This document shows, piece by piece, positions 8,551-18,948 of a stretch of DNA of 64,000 nt. This DNA comes from Vreelandella massiliensis. GTDB lineage: Bacteria; Pseudomonadota; Gammaproteobacteria; Pseudomonadales; Halomonadaceae. Below the pieces are notes generated by a model, which was given only the letters and a program-made list of their open reading frames with translations, ran no database searches and was not told the origin of the DNA. The position numbers and the translations under genes were made by a program. Location: positions 1,581,561 to 1,645,560 of the forward strand of contig NZ_LT699745.1 of NCBI RefSeq assembly GCF_900155385.1. Reading direction: 5' to 3'. Every line of letters starts with the position of its first letter. The stretch's first letter is position 1.

Positions 8551-8973
8551 TTAAACGCAGATGCCATGCTGTGGGGCGAGGCCATGAAGTATGAGAGTGG
8601 AGTAGTCAACAACGCCTACCACTTGGTGTTGTTGATCAATAACGGGAGCAAGCGCTAAACCGAACTGATCGAACAAACGTGCGCAGTAACGAACATTCAT
8701 CTCGGGCCGAACACCGATCACGGGTTTGCTCATGATCTCATAAAGGTTAATGCGTTCTGCCGCTCGGTTGGGCGCAAGTACTTTTTTCGCAATATCGGAC
8801 GGCAACACGATGCCATACTCGTCGTTGTCATCGCGTTTTCTTATGATTAAAACGCTTGCCCTGTGTTCACACAACAGCTTGATACCATCCGCCACCGTGG
8901 CAAAGCCGTCAACGAGACAGTATTGTTGGTGCATGATGTCTCGGGTAGTGATCGTCTTTTCTTGAGTCGACAT
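8551..8973 (-). CDS. CBS-domain protein, distal gene of the DUF1538 operon
   Basis: Small cytoplasmic protein of 140 residues made almost entirely of two CBS repeats: TRDIMHQQYCLVDGFATVAD...ASVLIIRKRDD (about residues 9-65) and IMSKPVIGVRPEMNVRYCARL...PVIDQQHQVVGVVDY (about 80-128). Paired CBS repeats form a Bateman module that typically binds adenine nucleotides or c-di-AMP-like ligands and senses energy or ionic state. It is the last gene of a four-gene minus-strand unit, 12 bases after the PII-like gene, which suggests a regulatory role for the DUF1538 membrane pair. That role is inferred from context. Confidence 0.85.
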   Translation of the reverse strand: MSTQEKTITTRDIMHQQYCLVDGFATVADGIKLLCEHRASVLIIRKRDDNDEYGIVLPSDIAKKVLAPNRAAERINLYEIMSKPVIGVRPEMNVRYCARLFDQFGLALAPVIDQQHQVVGVVDYSTLILHGLAPQHGICV

Positions 8974-8985
8974 TGGGGCTTTTCC

Positions 8986-9336
8986 TTATATTGCTTGATT
9001 AACCGTATCGGAGAGTGATTTGATTTGATGACTCACACCTACGGCGTCTTCGACATCGATTTGAAAAGCGATACCGGTCCCCGATGTTTCGTCAAATTCT
9101 CCCACTTCTGCAATCGCCTCAAGGATGGTACGACTGCGGTGCTCTTCGACTAGGAACAACAGCACATCGCGCTGTGCGTTAATTGCCATTCCTAAAATAC
9201 CTCGTGCTTTCTTTAAGCCTTCTCCACGGGCATTGTTAATCACCGTTGACCCTGTTGCGCCCGCATCACGGGCTGACTCGAGAATCGCATCGGTTCGCTC
9301 ATCGTCAACGAGCGCCACAATTAGCTTAAAACGCAT
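8986..9336 (-). CDS. PII-like signal protein linked to DUF1538 transporters
   Basis: Protein of 116 residues with the ferredoxin-like PII fold: a first strand MRFKLIVALVDD, a helix, a segment GATGSTVINNARGEGLKKARG where GlnB/GlnK carry the T-loop, a second strand NAQRDVLLFLVEEH, and a B-loop-like SGTGIAFQIDVEDAVGV. The T-loop lacks the uridylylated tyrosine context (YRG) of GlnB, so it is not a classical nitrogen sensor. PII paralogues beside transporters often gate them in response to nucleotides. It lies 43 bases after the second DUF1538 gene. Its ribosome site AAGGAG is strong. Confidence 0.82.
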   Translation of the reverse strand: MRFKLIVALVDDERTDAILESARDAGATGSTVINNARGEGLKKARGILGMAINAQRDVLLFLVEEHRSRTILEAIAEVGEFDETSGTGIAFQIDVEDAVGVSHQIKSLSDTVNQAI

Positions 9337-9379
9337 TCTATTCTCCTTGTAACGCAGGCCCCGGTTAGGCGTACGTATG

Positions 9380-10171
9380 TTAAGTCGTTTGGTCTGAATG
9401 AGTGCTGGTCAGCGCTGGCGAGGTCTTTCTTTTTGCTTTCCATTCAGCAATTTGGGCATACCCCATGACGGTGATAATGGGGAATAGGCAAGCGAGCGCG
9501 ATCATGCCAAAGCCATCCATAATGGGGCTTCGGCCGGGAATTGCACTGGCGAGCCCCAAGCCTAGCGCGGCAATAATAGGCACGGTGATAGTCGACGTGG
9601 TGACCCCGCCTGAATCGAAAGCTAAGGGGATGATGCTGCGAGGGGAGCGGAATGTCTGGACAATCACGAGAATATAAGCCCCCAGGACAAACCACTGCAG
9701 CGGCCAGCCCATCACGATCCGCCAAGTGCCCAAGGTAATGCCGAACGCCATACCGAGTGCCACCGAAATGCGCAGCATAAACGGATCAATGGTACCGCCG
9801 GAAATTTCACCGGCTTTAAGCGAAACAGCGATAAGCGAAGGCTCGGCAATGGTAGTGCTAGCACCAATCGTGAAGGCAAAAAGATACACCCAATAATAGT
9901 GGCTCCAGTGTCGCTCCATATCGGCCGCAAGCTCGGGTAAGAAAGCACTATCTGTGAGCTGTGTAGCCATTAACTCGCCCAGGGGGAAAAGCGCTTGCTC
10001 TAATCCGACCAAAAAGAGTGAGAGGCCCACCCAAACCATGAAAAATCCGATCAAAACTTGAGGAAGGTGCTTGATACGCTTGCGAATGACTAAGTATTGA
10101 AAGCCAAAGATAATCGCGGCAATTGGCAAAATATCGAGCAGCGTATTCCAGAAAATGGCGATTAAGGTCAT
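9380..10171 (-). CDS. DUF1538 membrane protein, second subunit (UmpB-like)
   Basis: Inner-membrane protein of 263 residues with about seven hydrophobic segments and the DUF1538 hallmark [20 protein letters not shown], followed by RSPIMDGFGMIALACLFP. It shares this block with the upstream gene, so the two are ancient duplicates. From memory, DUF1538 pairs (UmpA/UmpB) were reported to work together as a Na+(Li+,K+)/H+ antiporter, including in a Halomonas species. The start ATG overlaps the end of the upstream subunit by one base, which fits coupled synthesis of a heteromer. Which paralogue equals UmpA or UmpB is an inference from order. Confidence 0.82.
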   Translation of the reverse strand: MTLIAIFWNTLLDILPIAAIIFGFQYLVIRKRIKHLPQVLIGFFMVWVGLSLFLVGLEQALFPLGELMATQLTDSAFLPELAADMERHWSHYYWVYLFAFTIGASTTIAEPSLIAVSLKAGEISGGTIDPFMLRISVALGMAFGITLGTWRIVMGWPLQWFVLGAYILVIVQTFRSPRSIIPLAFDSGGVTTSTITVPIIAALGLGLASAIPGRSPIMDGFGMIALACLFPIITVMGYAQIAEWKAKRKTSPALTSTHSDQTT

Positions 10172-10935
10172 TAGGCGCTCCCTGCAACAAAGTTAAGGCC
10201 AAAAATTCCGAAAAGCAGCACGAAGATAATCGGCATGACGGAGGCAAATGCAATTAAACCAAAGCCATCCAGCATGGGGTTGCGCCCTTTGATAGCGGTG
10301 GCTAAGCCTACACCAAGCGCGGTGACTAATGGGACAGTAATGGTCGAGGTGGTGACCCCGCCTGAGTCGTAAGCGATGCCGATAATTTCACTCGGGGCGA
10401 GTAGCGTAAGCAATAGCACCAAGACATACCCACCGATAATCATTAAATGTAATGGCCAGCCTTTGAGTATCCGTACTACCCCTACGACGACCGCCGTGCC
10501 GACGGAAACCGCCACTACCATGCGTAAAATAAAGGCAAACGATTGTTGAGCCGATTCGCTACCGCCAATCAGTCCCCCTTGCGATACCACTTCTCCTGCT
10601 CGTGCGGCAACGGCAATGAGCGCCGGCTCGGCGACCGTAGAGCCAAACCCTAGCGCAAAGGCAAAGAGTATCAACCAGGAGACGGAGCCTTTTTGCACAA
10701 AGGCGTGGGCCAAGTTTTCACCGATGGGAAAGAGCCCGAGTTCTAGGCCCTTAATAAACAGGGTTAACCCCATCACCACGAATACCAACCCCAAGACCAG
10801 GTCGAGCAGAGCCAGCGAATCGGGCAAGGGTTGGCGCACCACGACAAGCTGAAAGAACCCCATCACGAGTACGACCGGGGCCAAGTCGCGTAAGCTCTCC
10901 TTTAACTGCCGAGAGAGTGAGATAAAAAAGTCCAT
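10171..10935 (-). CDS. DUF1538 membrane protein, first subunit (UmpA-like)
   Basis: Inner-membrane protein of 254 residues, the promoter-proximal gene of the four-gene unit. It carries the same DUF1538 signature ([20 protein letters not shown], then [15 protein letters not shown]) plus the [21 protein letters not shown] block, which is also matched in the next gene (TIGASTTIAEPSLIAVSLKAG). Conserved polar residues inside these hydrophobic repeats (D, S, T, E) are candidates for ion coordination. The ribosome site is weak. The unit is divergent from the FabI-like gene across 150 bases. Confidence 0.82.
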   Translation of the reverse strand: MDFFISLSRQLKESLRDLAPVVLVMGFFQLVVVRQPLPDSLALLDLVLGLVFVVMGLTLFIKGLELGLFPIGENLAHAFVQKGSVSWLILFAFALGFGSTVAEPALIAVAARAGEVVSQGGLIGGSESAQQSFAFILRMVVAVSVGTAVVVGVVRILKGWPLHLMIIGGYVLVLLLTLLAPSEIIGIAYDSGGVTTSTITVPLVTALGVGLATAIKGRNPMLDGFGLIAFASVMPIIFVLLFGIFGLNFVAGSA

Positions 10936-11085
10936 CGATTGTCCACAAAAGTTAAAGTGAGTCGTTCGTTAAGCTGTCACGATTAGGTGCCATGATGCCT
11001 TATGTGATGTCTGCCTGTTTTGACATCACTCATGTTTAGTGCTGCACTGCAGCGTTACAATGTCAGCTTTCATGGGGAGATATTC

Positions 11086-11859
11086 ATGACGCAAGCATTT
11101 TCTATGCAGGGAAAAGTCGGCATTGTAGCCGGTCTTGCCAACGAAGACAGTATTGCTTTTGGCTGTGCTCAGGCACTGCACAATGCTGGGGCCGAGTGCA
11201 TCGTGACCTATGCATCGCCCAAGGCGGAACGTTTTGTCACCCCACTTCTGCCTGACATGGGGGAGCCCGAGCTGATGCTCTGCGATGTGCAGAAGGAAGA
11301 CCAGCTTGATGCCCTGTTTGAGCGCGCCAACGAGCGCTGGGGACGGGTCGATTTCGTCATCCACTCGATTGCCTTTGCCCCACTTGACGACCTTCACGGC
11401 AGGGTCACCGATTGTTCAAAGGAAGGGTTCAATCTGGCGATGGACGTGTCTTGCCACTCCTTTATCCGCATGGCCAAGCGTGCCGAGCCGTTGATGAAAA
11501 ACGGCGGTGCCCTGCTCAACATGACCTATTATGGTGCCGAAAAGGTCGTCGATCATTACAACATGATGGGCCCGGTAAAAGCGGCGCTGGAATCAACCAC
11601 CCGCTATATGGCCGAGGAGTTGGGGCCGAAAGGCATTCGCGTCAATGCCGTTTCGCCTGGGCCGATTCGCACCCGTGCCGCCTCTGGCCTTGAGGCATTC
11701 GAGGAACTAGCACGAGATGGTGAAAAGCGCTCACCACTGCGCCGGTTGGCGAGTACTCGCGATGTCGGCAACGCTGCGGTGTATCTGGCCTCCAGTGCCG
11801 GTGCGGCGATCACTGGTATTACCCACTATGTCGATGCTGGCCACCATATCCGCTTTTAA
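11086..11859 (+). CDS. fabI: Enoyl-ACP reductase FabI-like short-chain dehydrogenase
   Basis: Cytosolic NAD(P)H-dependent reductase of 257 residues. ATG 11086 with GGGGAGA eight bases upstream is preferred over an ATG at 11020, giving the usual FabI length. The FabI hallmarks are present: a nucleotide-binding GLANEDSIAFGCAQAL in place of the classical TGxxxGxG, HSIAFAP, and the catalytic Tyr-x6-Lys in YNMMGPVKAALE, followed by VNAVSPGPIRTRAASGL. It is upstream of a MaoC-phosphotransacetylase fusion and acetate kinase, so it may act on short acyl substrates rather than, or besides, the main FAS II cycle. Another fabI elsewhere in the genome cannot be excluded. Confidence 0.85.
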   Translation: MTQAFSMQGKVGIVAGLANEDSIAFGCAQALHNAGAECIVTYASPKAERFVTPLLPDMGEPELMLCDVQKEDQLDALFERANERWGRVDFVIHSIAFAPLDDLHGRVTDCSKEGFNLAMDVSCHSFIRMAKRAEPLMKNGGALLNMTYYGAEKVVDHYNMMGPVKAALESTTRYMAEELGPKGIRVNAVSPGPIRTRAASGLEAFEELARDGEKRSPLRRLASTRDVGNAAVYLASSAGAAITGITHYVDAGHHIRF

Positions 11860-11892
11860 ACGCTTAACGCTATCTATTAAAGGGAGTGCAGA

Positions 11893-13314
11893 ATGAGCGA
11901 TCTGGATGAGGTGATTGAGAACCGCACCTTTGATGAAATTAGCGAGGGTGAAGAGGCGCACTTAGAAAAGCGCCTGACCATGGAGGACATCAAGCTTTTT
12001 GCCATCATGTCCGGCGATGTTAACCCGGCGCACGTGGATGATGCCTTTGCCAAAAGCAGCCGCTTTCAGGAAGTGATCGCCCACGGCATGTGGGGAGGGG
12101 CGCTGATTTCGACCGTGCTCGGCACACAGTTACCTGGCCCGGGCACGGTCTATCTTGGGCAAACGCTGCGTTTTAAAGCGCCAGTGCGCCTGGGCGATGT
12201 GCTCAAGGTATCGGTTAAGGTGCTGGAGAAAGACGCTGAGCGTCACCAGATCACCTTTGCCTGCCGCTGCGAAAACCAGCGTGGTGACGCGGTGATCGAA
12301 GGGGAGGCGCGGGTACTCGCCCCCACCAAAAAGATCCGTCGCCCGCGTACCGTGATGCCCAAAGTGCGCTTGACCGAGCGCGGTCGCTTGCATGAAATTC
12401 TGACCGCGGCGGATCACCCTGATCCCATGCGCACCGCGGTGGTTCACCCCGTGGATGAAAGCGCTATTCGCGGGGCGGTGGAGTCCGCCGAACAGCGGCT
12501 GATTATCCCGGTATTGGTGGGGCCAGAGAGCAAGATTCGCGCCGCTGCCGATAAGGCCGAAGTGAATATTAGTGATTTCGAGCTAATCGATACGCGCCAT
12601 AGCCACGCCGCCGCCGAAAAAGCCGTGGCGCTTGCGCGTGAAGGCCGCGTGGATGCACTAATGAAAGGCTCGCTGCACACCGAAGAGCTTCTTCACGAGG
12701 TGATGAAACGCGAAGGGGGGTTGCGAACCGAGCGCTGCCTAAGCCATGTAATGGCCTTCGATGTCCCCACCTACCCACGCCCACTTTTGATTACCGATGC
12801 GGCGATCAATATCTATCCCAAGCTGGATCAGAAGCGCGACATCGTTCAAAACGCCATCAACCTTGCCCATGCGCTGGGTAACATGGATCCGAAAGTGGCG
12901 ATTCTTTCCGCCGTTGAGACCATCAACCCCAAAATTTCATCAACCCTGGATGCCGCCGCGCTGTGCAAAATGGCCGACCGGGGCCAGATCACCGGCGGCA
13001 CCTTGGATGGCCCCTTGGCGTTTGATAATGCCGTCTCGGAGTCTGCGGCCAAAACCAAAGGAATTGTTTCGGACGTGGCGGGATGCGCGGATATTCTGCT
13101 CGCGCCCGATCTGGAAGCCGCCAATATGCTCATGAAACAGCTTAGCCATCTGGCCGATGCCACCGGTGCCGGTTTGGTGGTGGGGGCTCGCGTGCCGATT
13201 ATTCTGACAAGCCGCGCCGATGATGCGTTGACCCGCATGGCGTCGAGTGCGCTGGCGCTGCTGTTGGCGGATTATCAGCAGCGCAGCGCGATGTCCATCG
13301 CGCCAGGAGAGTAA
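11893..13314 (+). CDS. Bifunctional MaoC-type enoyl-CoA hydratase / phosphate acyltransferase
   Basis: Fusion protein of 473 residues. Residues about 10-150 form a MaoC hot-dog domain with the (R)-specific hydratase motif FAIMSGDVNPAHVDDAFA and a following AHGMWGGALIS. Residues about 165-470 form a phosphate acetyl/butyryl-transferase domain (LVGPESKIRAAADKA, DALMKGSLHTEELLHEV, ITDAAINIYPKLDQKRDIV, LDGPLAFDNAVS, VPIILTSRADDALTRM). The hydratase interconverts enoyl-CoA and (R)-3-hydroxyacyl-CoA. The transferase exchanges CoA for phosphate, and the following acetate kinase can turn the acyl-phosphate into ATP plus acid. AGGGAG precedes the ATG. The kinase starts five bases after its stop. Confidence 0.88.
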   Translation: MSDLDEVIENRTFDEISEGEEAHLEKRLTMEDIKLFAIMSGDVNPAHVDDAFAKSSRFQEVIAHGMWGGALISTVLGTQLPGPGTVYLGQTLRFKAPVRLGDVLKVSVKVLEKDAERHQITFACRCENQRGDAVIEGEARVLAPTKKIRRPRTVMPKVRLTERGRLHEILTAADHPDPMRTAVVHPVDESAIRGAVESAEQRLIIPVLVGPESKIRAAADKAEVNISDFELIDTRHSHAAAEKAVALAREGRVDALMKGSLHTEELLHEVMKREGGLRTERCLSHVMAFDVPTYPRPLLITDAAINIYPKLDQKRDIVQNAINLAHALGNMDPKVAILSAVETINPKISSTLDAAALCKMADRGQITGGTLDGPLAFDNAVSESAAKTKGIVSDVAGCADILLAPDLEAANMLMKQLSHLADATGAGLVVGARVPIILTSRADDALTRMASSALALLLADYQQRSAMSIAPGE

Positions 13315-13319
13315 ACGCC

Positions 13320-14558
13320 ATGAACGAGATTTTGGTACTCAATAGCGGCTCATCCAGCCTAAAGTTTGCCCTGTATGCCGCTGAAGATGCGCCTGAAAGT
13401 AATAGCGTCCCGGCCCTCAAGGCGCTTGCACTTCACTATAGCGGCCACTTCTCGGGGATAGGCACGAAGGAAGCCGCGGTTTCACTCAAGGAGGTCGCGG
13501 AGAACGGCGAGACACGCAAAAGCGATGATGAGGCGCTAAACGCCTGCGGTTTGCGCGCCGCCGATAACCACAACGATGCAATTACCCAGTTAATGACGTG
13601 GCTTGAGAGCCGCGATGATGCGGCGCCCCTAAAGGGGATCGGGCACCGCGTGGTTCACGGCGGGCAGCGTTTTCGTGAAGCCGTGGTGCTTTCCGAGGAT
13701 GATGTCGCTGAGCTGGAGACGCTCTCAAGCCTGGCGCCGCTTCATCAGCCCCACTGCCTGGCACCGGTAAAGCTCTTGATGCAGCGCTACCCCGATGTAC
13801 CGCAAGTGGCAAGCTTCGATACGGCGTTTCACGCCGATCAGCCCTGGGTGGCCAAGCAGTTTGCGCTACCTCGCGAGCTAACCCAAAAGGGGTTGATTCG
13901 CTACGGCTTTCACGGCTTATCGTACGACTATATCAATCGCACGCTGCCCGATGTCCTGCCCGAGGACGCTGCGCGAGAGCGGGTGATCGTAGCGCATCTG
14001 GGTAACGGCGCCAGTCTGTGCGCGATTCATAATGGTAAAAGCGTGGCCTCCACCATGGGCTTTACCGCGCTTGAAGGGCTCGTTATGGGTACGCGCTCGG
14101 GTACCCTCGACCCGGGGCTGGTGATGCACTTGATCGAGCAAGAGGGGATGTCGACACAAGAGGTCTCGACGCTTTTATATAAAAAGTCGGGTCTTTTGGG
14201 AGTTTCCGGTATCAGCAGCGATATGCGCGAACTTTTGAAAAGCGACGCGCCCGAGGCGCACGAGGCAATCGAACTCTACTGCTACCGCATCGCGCGTGAG
14301 ATCGGCAGTTTAGTCGCCGCGTTAGGCGGTCTGGATCAGCTGATCTTTACCGCCGGCATTGGGGAACACGCCGCCCGCGTGCGTGAACGCGTTGCCGCTC
14401 AGTGCGCGTGGTTGGGCGTGCAGCTTGATAGCGAGGCCAATGCGCGCGACGAGCAGGGCATTGCCAGCGCTGAGAGCCGCGTCGGGGTGTGGGTGATTCC
14501 CACCGATGAAGAGCGGGTGATTGCCAGCGACTGCTTAACCCTGCTCGCCTCCGATTAA
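13320..14558 (+). CDS. ackA: Acetate kinase (acetate/propionate family)
   Basis: ASKHA-fold kinase of 412 residues catalysing acyl-phosphate + ADP to acid + ATP. Signatures: N-terminal LNSGSSSLKFAL (phosphate-1), VIVAHLGNGASLCA (about 222-235), GTRSGTLDPG, GVSGISSDMRELL and the adenosine region FTAGIGEHAARVRERVAA near the C-terminus. The length matches the family. It is probably translationally coupled to the phosphotransacylase fusion upstream, so the pair form an Ack-Pta module. Its 3' end overlaps an opposing MFS remnant. Confidence 0.92.
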   Translation: MNEILVLNSGSSSLKFALYAAEDAPESNSVPALKALALHYSGHFSGIGTKEAAVSLKEVAENGETRKSDDEALNACGLRAADNHNDAITQLMTWLESRDDAAPLKGIGHRVVHGGQRFREAVVLSEDDVAELETLSSLAPLHQPHCLAPVKLLMQRYPDVPQVASFDTAFHADQPWVAKQFALPRELTQKGLIRYGFHGLSYDYINRTLPDVLPEDAARERVIVAHLGNGASLCAIHNGKSVASTMGFTALEGLVMGTRSGTLDPGLVMHLIEQEGMSTQEVSTLLYKKSGLLGVSGISSDMRELLKSDAPEAHEAIELYCYRIAREIGSLVAALGGLDQLIFTAGIGEHAARVRERVAAQCAWLGVQLDSEANARDEQGIASAESRVGVWVIPTDEERVIASDCLTLLASD

Positions 14559-14720
14559 GCGTGTTTGGCGCTCTAGCGGTGCTTCGCTGATAAACCAGTG
14601 CAGCGCCGCCGACCAGCCTAGCCACTCCAGTAACCCCAGCGTGCCGGGTAGCCTGGCGAACTGCCCAAACGAGCCCGCTGCGCTAACAATCCCCATCGCT
14701 ATGCTGCGCTTCTCGGGGGG
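14535..14720 (-). pseudogene. Remnant of an MFS transporter gene
   Basis: About 61 codons on the minus strand translate to a segment typical of an internal MFS transporter region: PPEKRSIAMGIVSAAGSFG followed by QFARLPGTLGLLEWLGWSAALHW, i.e. the loop and helix around TM4-TM5 in a roughly 400-residue protein. Nothing recognisable as MFS precedes or follows it. The upstream end abuts a REP-like repeat (14745-14776), and the downstream end runs into the ackA 3' end. The best reading is an internal fragment left after deletion. Confidence 0.55.
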
Positions 14721-14744
14721 AATCGCGCGCCCCTGCTTTGCAAG

Positions 14745-14776
14745 CGACAAGCTCAGGCCCTTCGACAGGCTCAGGG
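14745..14776. repeat. REP-like repeat, two tandem half-units
   Basis: Two adjacent related units, CGACAAGCTCAGG and CGACAGGCTCAGG, separated by CCCTT. The core TTCGACAGGCTCAGG is a motif I recall as an interspersed extragenic repeat in many proteobacteria. It sits at the broken end of the MFS remnant. Confidence 0.5.
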
Positions 14777-15017
14777 TGATCGGGTGCTGTGCCATTGAGT
14801 GACTCACTGCAATAACCCTGCTTGGGTGTTGTGGGAGGTTTTAATAGTTCTAAGGGTTGAGAGCAGCAAAGAGGCGGGTAAAAGTGACGAGACAGAAGAG
14901 AGTTCGAGGATTATTTGCTGGCTTTGGCTTTTTAACGCCGCGCTATCTGCTAAAATCCGGCGCTTTTGCGTTCGCGTTGACTCGTACACTCACTGACTCT
15001 TCTAGCTGGGAAATCTC
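14777..15017. other. Intergenic, promoter region of the YuiF-type transporter
   Basis: No gene is visible. It lies between the REP-like repeat and the transporter start, and contains the GGGAAA ribosome site eight to thirteen bases before ATG 15018. No clear promoter or operator was recognised. Confidence 0.4.
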
Positions 15018-16367
15018 ATGAATGCAGTAATTCTTGCCGTACTGGTGATGGTGGCGCTATCGCTGGCGCGCGTCTCCGTGGTTTTTGCGCTGGTGGCGGG
15101 CGCCTTGGTCGGCGGTGTGGTTGGCGGTTTATCGCTTGAGCAAACCCTGGCCGCCTTTAACGAAGGGGTTGGTGGCGGCGCTCAGGTCGCTCTGGCGTAT
15201 GCAACCCTCGGGGCGTTTGCGGTGGCTATTTCCCGCTCGGGCCTGCCAGATATGCTGGCGAAACGCTTGATCGCGCTACTAGGTAGGGAGGCGAGCCCAT
15301 CGCAGCAGTCGCGGGTAAAAACGCTGCTGTTAACGGCGGTGTTGCTGGTGGCGATTTCATCACAGAACCTGATTCCCGTGCATATCGCCTTTATTCCCAT
15401 CTTGATTCCGCCGCTTTTAAAGGTAATGAATCAGCTCAACCTTGACCGCCGAGCGGTGGCTTGCGCGCTGACCTTTGGTTTGACCGCACCCTACATGCTG
15501 TTGCCAGTGGGTTTTGGCGCTATCTTTTTGAACGATATTCTGCTTGCCAATTTGAATAGCGCCGGCGAGCCGCTGGGGCTTGAGATTTCACGCGGCATGG
15601 TGCCGCTTGCCATGGCGATTCCCGTGGGGGGGATGGCCCTTGGGTTGCTGGTGGCGATTTTCTTTAGCTATCGCAAGCCGCGCCATTACGGCAGTGCTGA
15701 TGTGGTGGTGGCCAATGCCCATGAAGGGCACTCACACCCACAGGAGCCGCACACCCTGGGTTTGGTGATGTCGGGCGTGGCAATTGCTGCGGCATTGGGG
15801 CTGCAGCTTTATAGCGGCTCGATGATCCTAGGCGGTTTGGTCGGCGTGGCGCTGCTGTCGCTGGGCGGTATTTTCAAGTGGCGCGAGGCCGATGATCTCT
15901 TCACCAGCGGTATGCGCATGATGGCGCTGATCGGTTTTATCATGATCTCCGCCGCCGGCTTTGCCGAAGTGATGAAAACCACCGGTGAGATTGATGCGCT
16001 GGTGGAGGGGGCTTTTGCGCTTTTCGGTGATAATCGTGGCTTGGCTGCCTTGGTAATGCTGCTGGTGGGGCTGTTCATCACGCTGGGGATCGGTTCGTCG
16101 TTTTCGACGATCCCGATTATCGCGGCGATTTTTGTGCCCTTAGCGGTGCAGTTTGGCTTTTCGCCCATGGCGACAGTGGTGCTGGTGGGGACCGCGGCGG
16201 CATTGGGCGATGCCGGCTCTCCCGCCTCGGACTCCACCCTCGGGCCCACCTCAGGGCTAAACGTCGACCGCCAGCACGACCATATCTGGGATAGCGTCGT
16301 GCCGACCTTTATTCACTATAACCTTCCGCTTATCGGCTTTGGCTGGCTCGCCGCCATGATGCTATAA
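15018..16367 (+). CDS. Na+/H+ antiporter-superfamily carrier (YuiF / NhaC-like)
   Basis: Inner-membrane secondary carrier of 449 residues with about 11-12 hydrophobic segments. It belongs to the ion-transporter superfamily annotated 'Na+/H+ antiporter family' (YuiF, HI1586), for which amino-acid transport has also been proposed. Conserved segments include [14 protein letters not shown], the broken-helix region [33 protein letters not shown], and the late [19 protein letters not shown] rich in polar residues. A His-rich cytoplasmic loop ([11 protein letters not shown], about residues 236-246) is unusual and could bind metal. It is a single-gene unit, convergent with trmJ. Confidence 0.8.
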   Translation: MNAVILAVLVMVALSLARVSVVFALVAGALVGGVVGGLSLEQTLAAFNEGVGGGAQVALAYATLGAFAVAISRSGLPDMLAKRLIALLGREASPSQQSRVKTLLLTAVLLVAISSQNLIPVHIAFIPILIPPLLKVMNQLNLDRRAVACALTFGLTAPYMLLPVGFGAIFLNDILLANLNSAGEPLGLEISRGMVPLAMAIPVGGMALGLLVAIFFSYRKPRHYGSADVVVANAHEGHSHPQEPHTLGLVMSGVAIAAALGLQLYSGSMILGGLVGVALLSLGGIFKWREADDLFTSGMRMMALIGFIMISAAGFAEVMKTTGEIDALVEGAFALFGDNRGLAALVMLLVGLFITLGIGSSFSTIPIIAAIFVPLAVQFGFSPMATVVLVGTAAALGDAGSPASDSTLGPTSGLNVDRQHDHIWDSVVPTFIHYNLPLIGFGWLAAMML

Positions 16368-16396
16368 CGCGGATTGAGGTGCTTAACGGTAGGGGC

Positions 16397-17146
16397 TCAC
16401 TCTTTTGGAGTGGGCTCATAAGGTAAGTGCGCCTCGACAGCACTCAAAAAACCGCGCAGCAGCGACAGCTCGCGTCGCGAGAGCTCCGCGCGGGAGAATA
16501 GCGCCTGCAATTGCTCTTCGGTACGCGCGTGGGGCTGAGTGATAAAGCCGCTTTTGTGCATGACTTGGCTTAAGTGCTGTTGAAAATAGCCAAACTGCTC
16601 GCGACTTGGCGGCGTTGACTCGCTGGGGGCTTGGTAGACAAAGCCGCTGTCAGGGCGTTTGCGAAAGCAGCGATGCACCTCGTAGGCGAGAATCTGCACC
16701 GCCTGAGACAGGTTTAGAATGCCATACTCAGGGTTGGCGGGAATGCTGACCTGATGGGTACAGGCCCGTATTTCCTCGTTGGTAAGCCCCGAACGCTCGC
16801 GTCCAAACACCAGCGCAACGGGGGCTGCTGTCGCGTTTTCCACCACGCTTTCGGCCATCGTGTCGGGTTCATCAAAATGCGGTAGCGGCATGCTGCGAAG
16901 CCGTGCGCTGGCGCCGACGACCTGAACACAGTCACTGACGGCGTCATTTAGCGAGTCAACCACGCGGACGTTTTCCAGTACATCGGTGGCGCCGGCGGCG
17001 AGGCGCGTTGCTTCGTCATCGGGGAAGGAGCGCGGGTTGACCAAGACGAGGTTTTCAAGCCCCATGGTTTTCATCGCGCGCGCGGTGGCGCCGATATTGC
17101 CGGGGTGGAAAGTCTGCACCAGGATAATGCGAATATTGGAAAGCAC
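16397..17146 (-). CDS. trmJ: tRNA (cytidine/uridine-2'-O-)-methyltransferase TrmJ
   Basis: SPOUT-family methyltransferase of about 249 residues that methylates the 2'-O of nucleotide 32 in several tRNAs. I chose GTG 17146 because the product then begins LSNIRIILVQTFHPGNIG, colinear with E. coli TrmJ. A TTG three codons upstream has AGGG only one base away. Knot-region motifs are ALVFGRERSGLTNEEI and ANPEYGILNLSQAVQI. The C-terminal extension includes the family helix region ending LLRGFLSAVEAHL. It follows groEL but is separated from it by a hairpin at 17181-17206. Confidence 0.9.
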   Translation of the reverse strand: MLSNIRIILVQTFHPGNIGATARAMKTMGLENLVLVNPRSFPDDEATRLAAGATDVLENVRVVDSLNDAVSDCVQVVGASARLRSMPLPHFDEPDTMAESVVENATAAPVALVFGRERSGLTNEEIRACTHQVSIPANPEYGILNLSQAVQILAYEVHRCFRKRPDSGFVYQAPSESTPPSREQFGYFQQHLSQVMHKSGFITQPHARTEEQLQALFSRAELSRRELSLLRGFLSAVEAHLPYEPTPKE

Positions 17147-17180
17147 GAGTTTCAAACCCTAAAGAGGTGGTGATTAACGC

Positions 17181-17206
17181 AAGAACCCCGCCGAAGCGGG
17201 GTTCTT
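17181..17206 (-). terminator. Stem-loop terminator after groEL
   Basis: A perfect 11-base stem (AAGAACCCCGC / GCGGGGTTCTT) with a CGAA tetraloop, about 40 bases after the groEL stop. The T-run after the stem is poor on the minus strand, so termination may be partial, allowing read-through to trmJ. Confidence 0.65.
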
Positions 17207-17245
17207 TGACGTATAGCGTCAAATGAGCGTGTGCTCAGGCAGGCC

Positions 17246-18901
<1,656 letters not shown>

Positions 18902-18948
18902 CTAACGGTTAAATACGGGAACTATAAAACGGGTAGCCAGTCGCCGGA

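Noticed and set aside
14347..14625. A 92-codon minus-strand frame over the ackA end
   Set aside because: It is a shadow of ackA in another frame; the MFS-like fragment is in a different frame.
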